From assembly GCA_017445925.1 (NCBI GenBank), contig JAFSRW010000058.1, positions 38,863 through 102,862 on the forward strand: DNA of 64,000 bases, in the 5' to 3' direction. Below the pieces are notes generated by a model. That model saw nothing but the letters and a program-made list of their open reading frames with translations, ran no database searches and was not told the DNA's origin. The stretch is from Bacteroidaceae bacterium (GTDB lineage: Bacteria; Bacteroidota; Bacteroidia; Bacteroidales; Bacteroidaceae). The position numbers and the translations under genes were made by a program. Within the stretch, counting starts at the first letter, position 1; each line of letters begins with the position of its first letter. Shown here one piece after another: positions 16,146 to 23,081 of the stretch.

Positions 16146-17092
16146 CACCTGTAAGGTTACTTTCTCCTCAATTCGATAGGGTAAAGTAACCTTCTCCTCA
16201 ATATAAAGCAGGTTTTTCTGCAATCTAAGGTAACCTTCTCCTCAAGAAAAGGTTACTTTTTTTGCAATTATTATTCGCAAAGTGCTGAATTTCAATAACA
16301 TACGAGAACCTAATATAATTAATATGGTTAATATCCTTAATAAAATTTCTCTTTTAATTAATATAAAATATTATGCATATTAATATATAGCATAAAGCTA
16401 ACTTATTGAAAACCAGTTACTTCCAGGAAACGAACTGCGAAGAAGGTAACCTCTTTCTGAGAAGAAACCTATCTTAAAATGCAAAAAAAGGAACTTTTTT
16501 CTGCGAAGAAAGTAACCTTTTCTTGAGGAGAAAGTAACTTTTAGACCATTTTTCCTACATTTTGGGTTGTTTATTTAAACGATTGCTTTAAGATAGATTG
16601 AAATCCGATGTTTTATTTTTATTATAATAATTGGAATATTTCTGTTCTTATTTCACTGTTATACAACAATTTACATTAATATTTTTACTGTAATACATTA
16701 AAACTCCTCTCTCTGTACATTATCTTTCCAATTTTGAGGACTTGGTTACTTGCGAATTGAGGAGAAGGTAACTTCTTTGTTGCGAAGAAAGTAACCTTTC
16801 GGTTTGAATTATATTTTAAAAGGCTTCTATGATTAATTCTGGCACTTGTTAGTATTAATAGTAAGTAATGCTAGTATTAATAGTTGCAAAAACTTATATT
16901 ATTAACTTGATATTATTTCTCCTTATTTATATGATTTTTACTCGTTAACTAGAGAAATATTTTTTTATAACTACGGAAAAAGTTTTTTATAGTCATAGAA
17001 AATATAGAATTATATGGGGTAGGGGTAATTGAAAGGATTATTATGATAATAAATTTGGATTTGGAATTAAAGGAGAACATGGTAACCTTTTT

Positions 17093-17202
17093 TTGAGGTT
17101 TAAGTTATTTTGTTTTGAGAACCTGGTTTTCTCTTCTTGAGGTTTAAGTTATTTGTTTTTGAGGACTTGGTTTCTGCCTTTTGAGAACTATGTTATCATA
17201 TT
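17093..17202 (+). repeat. five 22-bp iterons
   Basis: Units begin at 17093, 17115, 17137, 17159 and 17181, an exact 22-bp period. Each starts TTGAG followed by a G/A and T-rich body such as TTGAGGTTTAAGTTATTT. Exact two-turn phasing next to a Rep_3 gene is the signature of initiator-binding iterons. Confidence 0.85.
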
Positions 17203-17259
17203 TTTATGGTATAGAGTGTATTTATTTTTGTTTTTTTTTCTTTGCAATAAAAAAAATAA

Positions 17260-17267
17260 TATCTTTG
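17260..17267 (+). promoter_or_regulatory. -7 element of rep promoter
   Basis: TATCTTTG fits TAnnTTTG 28 bp before the rep ATG at 17295, just downstream of the iterons, so initiator binding could autoregulate it. Confidence 0.5.
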
Positions 17268-17282
17268 CGCGTACATTATATA
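17267..17282 (+). repeat. 16-bp direct repeat flanking rep (left copy)
   Basis: GCGCGTACATTATATA occurs here and again at 18498-18513, just before and just after the rep gene. Confidence 0.7.
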
Positions 17283-17294
17283 ATATATAAGGCA

Positions 17295-18479
17295 ATGGCA
17301 GCAAAGAAAACTAACGCAAAACTACAAATGGTAAGTCCGAAAAACGAGCTTATCCAGCAGTTGGAGAATTCGGACTACATAAAGAATCCACTTGTATATT
17401 CTCAGATCAGAGGTGATTTCTCCCTTATTCAGACCAATGTTCTTGTTGCAATTGCTGCAACTATGCAGACCAGAATCAACGAATGTTTCGTTGATGGTAA
17501 GATGGGACCTCTCTTTTCAAAGGAGGAATTGTCAAAGGGGAAGATAACTTTTGAGGTTCCTCTGCAGTCGTTGGGTGTTAAAACAAAGGAGTATGCTGCT
17601 GTACATGAGGCTTGTAAAGCTCTAACCAAATTGGACACCACATTCAATTATACAGATGAGACTGGGCAAAAAAGAACCAAGACCAGCGTGATTTTTACGG
17701 ATGTTGATGTCCCCACTTATACAACTACCACAGGTCAGGAGCGTAGAAGCGGTATTATAAAAATCGACATGAATGCTTCTGTTGCCGATCTTGTTTTCAA
17801 TAAAAGTGGAGCATACGTCGAGCATTTGGGTGGTATTGTTAAGTTGTGCCGTAGCCCCAGAACGCCCCGTTTGTATATTTATCTGAGTGCCTGGAAGAAG
17901 GCGCGTATGTGTACTCTCAGCTATGAAGCGTTGAAAGAATTCTTGGGAGTTTTGGTTTATACTAAGGACAGAACTAAGGTTTTACAAGATAAATGTTCCA
18001 CTTGGGCTGTCTTCCATCGCGATGTTCTTAAACCTGCTCAGCGCGAGATGGAGAAGTTGGCTAAGCGTGGCGAGATAGAGTTCACCTTCGAGTACGAACC
18101 GGTTTATCATAATGGTAAGAAGAGAGGTAACCCAGACAGCGTACGTTTTCTTCTGAACCCTGCCGTTCCTGATGCTAATGTTCAAAAAGAGGAAAATACC
18201 TCTCCTTCTGATGTAAGTCATCTTACAGAAGAGCAGCAGAAAAAATGGCTGCACTTTATGGAACTGATTCAGGAGAGGGTAGGGGAGCCGTTCTTTGGAA
18301 CGTACTTTGTATACTGTAAAGTGTATAGTATTACAGATAAGGATATTACCATTATTGCTCCCACTAAATTTGTTTGTGAGCAGATTGAGAAGTCTGGCGC
18401 AGATTTCTTCCTGACACTCAAGGAAGTCTTCGGCCCAGTCACTTTACAGTATAAGGTGGAGAATCCTTCATATAAGTAA
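17295..18479 (+). CDS. Rep_3-family replication initiator with DnaA N-domain-like C-terminus
   Basis: A 394-residue initiator. I chose ATG 17295 (MAAKKTNAKLQMV); the longer frame from a TTG at 17181 lies within an iteron and the promoter. Residues about 15-300 are the two winged-helix domains of RepB/RepE-like Rep_3 proteins (NPLVYSQIRGDFSLIQTNVL, then SPRTPRLYIYLSAWK). Residues about 320-394 (EQQKKWLHFMELIQERVG, ITIIAPTKFVCEQIEKSG) resemble domain I of DnaA, which contacts the replicative helicase. It should bind the 22-bp iterons and open the adjacent AT-rich DNA. Confidence 0.88.
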   Translation: MAAKKTNAKLQMVSPKNELIQQLENSDYIKNPLVYSQIRGDFSLIQTNVLVAIAATMQTRINECFVDGKMGPLFSKEELSKGKITFEVPLQSLGVKTKEYAAVHEACKALTKLDTTFNYTDETGQKRTKTSVIFTDVDVPTYTTTTGQERRSGIIKIDMNASVADLVFNKSGAYVEHLGGIVKLCRSPRTPRLYIYLSAWKKARMCTLSYEALKEFLGVLVYTKDRTKVLQDKCSTWAVFHRDVLKPAQREMEKLAKRGEIEFTFEYEPVYHNGKKRGNPDSVRFLLNPAVPDANVQKEENTSPSDVSHLTEEQQKKWLHFMELIQERVGEPFFGTYFVYCKVYSITDKDITIIAPTKFVCEQIEKSGADFFLTLKEVFGPVTLQYKVENPSYK

Positions 18480-18497
18480 GACCCCGTTTTTATTCGC

Positions 18498-18513
18498 GCG
18501 CGTACATTATATA
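18498..18513 (+). repeat. 16-bp direct repeat flanking rep (right copy)
   Basis: Second copy of GCGCGTACATTATATA, 19 bp after the rep stop and 1231 bp from the first. It could be an operator or a duplicated promoter segment. Confidence 0.7.
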
Positions 18514-18577
18514 TTATATATAGTATCTGGTAAGAAAAAAATATTTCATATATACAGAATAGCTTAATTCCCATATT

Positions 18578-19705
18578 ATGCAGAAACACATTCTATTGCT
18601 ATCTCTCTTCTTTTGCCTGCTTCCCATTAGGGCTATCGATTATCAGAATTGGATGAAAGATTTGGATGATAACCTTCTCCTCAAAAGTCTTTCTATTCCT
18701 GGTGCTCATGATGCTGCAACCAGTGCTTGTAGTAGTAGCGGATTAACAGGAAGTGCTCATACGCAGACTTATACCATTGCCCAACAGCTGGCACATGGTG
18801 TAAGAATGTTCGACCTTCGACCCGCTTGGGACGGAAAAGATATGGTTATTTATCATGGAATTGTATCCACTGGAGTTAAGTTTAGTGATGCTCTTACTAC
18901 ACTTTGCGACTTCCTTGATGCCTATCCACAAGAGTTCATTTTTGTGATTATGCGTCACGAAGACGATGGAGAATCGGATAATCAGAAGGCAGAATGGCCC
19001 AAGCAAATGGGAAAATATTTGACAGAAGCCAAACAATATATTATAGATTTTTCACCTACGCTTACCGTTAGGGATATGCGTGGTAAACTCTTGGTTATGA
19101 GTCGTAACACATACGATGGTGGTCCCCTTGGTGGTTATCTAAGTGGTGGCTCAGATAATGCTGTTTACGACAGGAAACTCACTGGACCCTCCGGAGCGTA
19201 TATGACCATGAGTACGCAGGACATGTATGATGTTGCAGCATCTGGTCAGTTAGCAAAGAAAGTTACTGCTATTAAATCGATGTTGGCAACTTCTATCAAG
19301 GAACGGAAGAATTGTCTTTATCTCAATCATGCTTCTGGCTATAGTAAGAAGACTTCCATCTTCGGCTATACCTTCTCTTCATACGAAGGCGTTCAGGAGT
19401 GTGCCCGTACCTGCAATAAGGCCATTATTGATTATATGCAGGGTAAGACCGGTCCTATGGGATTCGTTATGATGGACTTTGCCGGCGATGACGAATACCA
19501 GGGTCAGGAACTCATAGATCTTATCATTAATAACTGCCACAATACTTCTATCCAATACCAAGAGAAGCAAGATGCTATCATAGAAGTAAAAGAAGAAACA
19601 GCAACCTCCCCGGTTGGCGGGAAGGCTGCTGTTTATGATTTGTCAGGAAGAAAAATTAATTCTCAACTTTCAACTTTCAACTGTCACCTGTCAATTCTCA
19701 ACTGA
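18578..19705 (+). CDS. phosphatidylinositol-specific phospholipase C-like, tail frameshifted by repeat
   Basis: A 375-residue secreted PI-PLC X-domain protein with a signal peptide (residues 1-19). Seen: first catalytic His in SIPGAHDAATS, RMFDLRPAW, and second His in IYHGIVSTG. It would cleave phosphatidylinositol-type lipids, probably outside the cell. The C-terminus begins a Bacteroidales surface-sorting pattern (AVYDLSGRKI) but then enters AT-rich repeat DNA and stops. In another frame directly downstream the bases encode GLFVIDGKKKIFQ and a stop, the expected end of that motif. The repeat seems to have frameshifted the tail. Confidence 0.85.
   Translation: MQKHILLLSLFFCLLPIRAIDYQNWMKDLDDNLLLKSLSIPGAHDAATSACSSSGLTGSAHTQTYTIAQQLAHGVRMFDLRPAWDGKDMVIYHGIVSTGVKFSDALTTLCDFLDAYPQEFIFVIMRHEDDGESDNQKAEWPKQMGKYLTEAKQYIIDFSPTLTVRDMRGKLLVMSRNTYDGGPLGGYLSGGSDNAVYDRKLTGPSGAYMTMSTQDMYDVAASGQLAKKVTAIKSMLATSIKERKNCLYLNHASGYSKKTSIFGYTFSSYEGVQECARTCNKAIIDYMQGKTGPMGFVMMDFAGDDEYQGQELIDLIINNCHNTSIQYQEKQDAIIEVKEETATSPVGGKAAVYDLSGRKINSQLSTFNCHLSILN
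19658..19705. repeat. family B repeat at end of PI-PLC gene
   Basis: Tandem units of the TTTCAACTTTCAAC / TCAATTCTCAAC type make up the last 16 codons and supply the stop codon. The original sorting tail continues in another frame from 19711. Confidence 0.75.
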
Positions 19706-19763
19706 GGACGGGCTTGTTCGTTATCGACGGTAAAAAGAAAATTTTTCAGTAACTCTTTTCTTT

Positions 19764-21902
19764 TTATGGTTCAAAGTGGATGTTCACTTGTTGTCCGCTC
19801 TTAGAATCTGTACCTACAGTCATCACGTAGTTTCCTTCCACAGGGCGCATTGTGTTGGTTGAAACATCCCACCACTCAAAGTTCTCTTTTGTGAACGGGA
19901 TGGTAACATCCTTGCTTTCGCCTGCTTTCAGACTAACACGCTTAAAGGCACGCAACGCTTTGATGGGACCGTCTGTATCTTCCACATTTCTCAAGTAAAC
20001 CTGAATTACTTCCTCGCCATCACGTTTTCCTGTATTTCTGATGTTCACCTTTACAGAACCTGGTGTATAAACGGGTTTTCCCAGTTTGAAGGTTGTATAG
20101 CTCATTCCTTCACCAAAGTGCCATAGCGGTTTGCCTTTGAAGTACCTATAGGTTCTGTTCGTCATACGGTAATCTTCATAATCAGGCAGCTGATTGGTAC
20201 TTGCATAGAAAGTGATGGGCAGCTTTCCTGAAGGGTTAACCTGGCCGTATAGTACCTCTGCAAGCGCCTGGCCGCCACATTGTCCGCCGTACCAAGCCTG
20301 AACGATAGCGTTGCAGATCCTCTTTTCCGGAGCCAAGGCGATAGCGCTTCCCGAGCAGTTTACGTACACGATAGGTTTGCCCATCTTGTATAGTTTGCCT
20401 AACATCTGGCGTTGAACTTCTGGCAGTTCTATGCTGGTACGGTCTCCTCCCTTGAAGCCTGGGTATTTAACATCCATTTCCTCGCCTTCCAGTCGTGGAG
20501 TGATACCGCCCACAAATATTACCACATCTGCCGCCTTCACCTTTTCTTGCAATAATTCTTCATCGGTAGAGTAGGGGGCTTCAGGTGTTGTTACCATAGG
20601 AACACCAGCTATGTACTCTACGTTCTGCCCCATCTTCTGTATTCCTTCCAGAATGGTTGTCGTATGCGAGGGGAATCCGTTGTAGTTACCCCACATCATG
20701 GTGCTGTCAACGGCATTCTCGCCCATCACCAGTACCTTGGTTTCTGGTTTCAGAGGCAGGATGTTATTGTTGTTCTGCAGCAGAACGATGGTTCTTCTAG
20801 CTGCCTCCAATGCTATGTTCTTATGCGTTTGGCAGTCAATGGTATCTGGGCTGATGGTGCTCCATTCCACCAGCGATGGGTCATCCAGGTCACCCAGTTC
20901 ATACCTACCTTTAAGCAGTCTAATCAGGCTCTTGTCAATCTGTTCTTCCGTAACCTTGCCTGCCTTTACAGCATCTATCAGCGAATGGAATGTTTCTCCG
21001 CATTCTACGTCTGTTCCGGAAATCAAAGCGTGCGAGATGGCATCTTCTTTTGACTCTGAGAACCCATGTCTGCCTGGTTTCCAGAAGTCGTCTACAGCCC
21101 AGCAGTCGCTGGTTACCAAGCCATCAAATCCCCATTCGTTCCTCAGAATCTGCTGCAGCAGACGGTTGTTTCCGCAACAAGGTTCACCGTCCAGACGTTG
21201 GTAGGCACACATCACCTCGCGAACCTTTCCCTTGGTGGTCAGCTCTTTGAAGGCGGGTAGATACGTTTCCCACAAATCTCTGGGTGGCAGGTTTTCTACA
21301 TCAAAGGAGTGGCGGTTCCATTCAGGACCTGAGTGAACGGCAAAGTGCTTGGCACATGCATATAGTTTCAGGTATCGGTGTCCTTCTTCGCCTTGCAATC
21401 CGCGTACTACGGCCAGTCCCATCTTGCTGGTCAGGTAAGGGTCTTCTCCGTAGGTTTCCTGACCACGTCCCCATCGGGGGTCACGGAATATGTTGATGTT
21501 GGGCGTCCAGAACGACAGGCACTCGTAAATTTTCATGTGCCCCTCTTTTCTGGCAATATTGTACTTTGCTCTGGCCTCCGTACTTGCCACATCAAAGCAT
21601 TTCTGCACCAGCGCATCGTCAAAAGTCGATGCCAATCCCATGGTTATGGGGAATACCGTAGCCCTTCCGTTACGGCCCACGCCATGCAGCGTCTCGTTCC
21701 ACCAGTTCCATTGTGGTATTCCCAGTCGTTCTATGGCTGGCGATTCATGCTCCATCAGCCTCACTTTCTCCTCCAGCGTCAGTTTCGAGCACAGTTCTTT
21801 GGCGCGCTCCAGATGCGAGCGGTTATCTACGTTCACTGTCTGTGCCTGCATGGTGCTTGTGGCAGCCAGTAGCAGGGCGATACAAAAAGCCATCCTTTTC
21901 AT
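19764..21902 (-). CDS. GH3 beta-glycosidase (beta-xylosidase/beta-glucosidase type)
   Basis: A 712-residue secreted GH3 with a signal peptide (residues 1-20). The (alpha/beta)8 domain carries DPRWGRGQETYGEDP, KHFAVHSGPEWNRH (substrate-binding Lys-His) and the nucleophile Asp in LVTSDCWAV (about 266). A second alpha/beta domain and a C-terminal fibronectin III-like domain (VNIRNTGKRDGEEVIQVYL) follow. SDCxAV and the Glu/His pattern are common in Prevotella beta-xylosidases, so xylo-oligosaccharides are a likely substrate, not proven. It lies 33 bp downstream of the CBM32-like gene on the same strand and probably forms an operon with it. Confidence 0.93.
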   Translation of the reverse strand: MKRMAFCIALLLAATSTMQAQTVNVDNRSHLERAKELCSKLTLEEKVRLMEHESPAIERLGIPQWNWWNETLHGVGRNGRATVFPITMGLASTFDDALVQKCFDVASTEARAKYNIARKEGHMKIYECLSFWTPNINIFRDPRWGRGQETYGEDPYLTSKMGLAVVRGLQGEEGHRYLKLYACAKHFAVHSGPEWNRHSFDVENLPPRDLWETYLPAFKELTTKGKVREVMCAYQRLDGEPCCGNNRLLQQILRNEWGFDGLVTSDCWAVDDFWKPGRHGFSESKEDAISHALISGTDVECGETFHSLIDAVKAGKVTEEQIDKSLIRLLKGRYELGDLDDPSLVEWSTISPDTIDCQTHKNIALEAARRTIVLLQNNNNILPLKPETKVLVMGENAVDSTMMWGNYNGFPSHTTTILEGIQKMGQNVEYIAGVPMVTTPEAPYSTDEELLQEKVKAADVVIFVGGITPRLEGEEMDVKYPGFKGGDRTSIELPEVQRQMLGKLYKMGKPIVYVNCSGSAIALAPEKRICNAIVQAWYGGQCGGQALAEVLYGQVNPSGKLPITFYASTNQLPDYEDYRMTNRTYRYFKGKPLWHFGEGMSYTTFKLGKPVYTPGSVKVNIRNTGKRDGEEVIQVYLRNVEDTDGPIKALRAFKRVSLKAGESKDVTIPFTKENFEWWDVSTNTMRPVEGNYVMTVGTDSKSGQQVNIHFEP

Positions 21903-21935
21903 TTCATGGATTAGGTTAAAGGGTTATTACATTAT

Positions 21936-22862
21936 TTATTTATACAGTTTTATTTCTGAGAGTTGGATGCGCGTATCTTCCCAAACTTTCTCAAACTCGA
22001 ACTTGTAGTACCTGTAGGCTGGGACATCTTTTACCCTGAAGCGATACTCCTGCTCGTTCTCGTCGCGCATGCTGCGGTCGTTCTTCACTTCCGAAATTAC
22101 CTTCCAGTTGCTCTTGTCGTTGCTACCCATCACTTTCCAGTTTCGTGGGTTGCGGCCAGGATAGGAATTGGTATCGTCGCCTGTTACCAGTCCGTATTCG
22201 GTAATGGCAGTCTGAGTGCCGGCATCCAGAACGATAGAGTAGGGCATCTGGCTGGGTTCGTCTACGCACCATTTGGTGTAGAACAATCCGTCGCTCACCA
22301 TCGCTGCGCCCTCTTTACCGTTGCCTGTTCCGCTAACGAAGGTAGTCTTAACAACTGTCCTGCCCACTTTGTGCAGATAAATCTCGCTCAACTGGATACG
22401 TGTTCCGCCAGCCATTTTCTGGAATTCAAACTTGTAGTAGCGATACTGCCCCTTCTTGGCAGGCTTGAACCTGTACTCCTGCTCGTTTTCGTCACGCAGG
22501 GTGCGGTCGTTCTCCTGTCTGTCCAGAACGGTCCATGACTGCTGGTCATTCGAACCGCTCAGCACCCAAGTTACGGGATTGCGGTCGGGATAGTCCTGTG
22601 TATCGTTGCCAGTAACAAAGCCGTATTCGGCAAAGTCTGTTGCTGTTCCTGCATCCAGAATTATAGTATAAGGCATGCGGAAAGGTTCGTCCACGCACCA
22701 TTTTGTGTCGATGTCACCATCGCAAATCATAGCGGGGCCTTCTTCTCTGTCCCTGCCGGTACCGCTCACCAGCGTAGTCTTGATAGTTTCTTGTGCCAAT
22801 ACTGTTGTTGTCATTGCCAAGGTACCAGCCAGTACCATCATTCTCATCATGTTTCTTTTCAT
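21936..22862 (-). CDS. secreted protein with two F5/8 type C (CBM32-like) domains
   Basis: A 308-residue protein with a signal peptide (residues 1-23) and two tandem copies of a discoidin-like fold (about 26-165 and 166-308). Both contain the pattern DGxxxTKWCVDEP, IVLDAGT, EYGxVTGxDT and RYYKFEF, so they arose by internal duplication. Such domains bind galactose- or glucan-type sugars. No catalytic part is present, so it is a glycan-binding accessory protein. A minus-strand TATCTTTG with an upstream TTG at 20 bp (22954-22924) is its likely promoter. Confidence 0.85.
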   Translation of the reverse strand: MKRNMMRMMVLAGTLAMTTTVLAQETIKTTLVSGTGRDREEGPAMICDGDIDTKWCVDEPFRMPYTIILDAGTATDFAEYGFVTGNDTQDYPDRNPVTWVLSGSNDQQSWTVLDRQENDRTLRDENEQEYRFKPAKKGQYRYYKFEFQKMAGGTRIQLSEIYLHKVGRTVVKTTFVSGTGNGKEGAAMVSDGLFYTKWCVDEPSQMPYSIVLDAGTQTAITEYGLVTGDDTNSYPGRNPRNWKVMGSNDKSNWKVISEVKNDRSMRDENEQEYRFRVKDVPAYRYYKFEFEKVWEDTRIQLSEIKLYK

Positions 22863-22923
22863 TTTTTATCTTAGTTTATGTGTTTACATAGGTTTTTAGC
22901 CTCTCTAATATACATTTCGCATG

Positions 22924-22954
22924 CAAAGATACAAATAAATTTCAAAAGGACAAC
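22924..22954 (-). promoter_or_regulatory. promoter of CBM32-like/GH3 operon
   Basis: On the minus strand TTG (22954-22952), 20 bp, then TATCTTTG (22931-22924), matching the Bacteroidetes consensus. Confidence 0.5.
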
Positions 22955-23043
22955 AATACCAATGTGGCATTTTTTACTGAGACAACAAAGAGTTTGTGGA
23001 AAAATGCGTAATCAATAATTTTCCGCTTTTGAATCTTTTTGCG

Positions 23044-23051
23044 TATATTTG
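23044..23051 (+). promoter_or_regulatory. -7 element of GH92 gene
   Basis: TATATTTG fits TAnnTTTG, 31 bp before the chosen ATG at 23082. Confidence 0.5.
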
Positions 23052-23081
23052 CACCCAAATTTACTTATACTGAATAATATT

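Larger units (their letters stand above)
16146..17294. other. putative iteron-containing replication origin
   Basis: 1.15 kb with no gene, very A/T rich, between the partition genes and rep. It contains many copies of a TTGAGGAGAAAGTAACC-like word. Left copies (16155-16171, 16184-16201, 16228-16245) read leftward; rightward copies lie at 16523-16538 and 16757-16774. GCGAAGAAAGTAACC-type variants lie at 16437-16451, 16503-16517 and 16781-16796. A tandem iteron array occupies 17093-17202. AT-only stretches between them could be the unwinding element. Confidence 0.75.

Noticed and set aside
17181-17294. N-terminal extension of the Rep initiator from a TTG codon
   Set aside because: It would translate the last iteron and the promoter and adds a Phe-rich stretch absent from Rep_3 proteins; ATG 17295 fits better.
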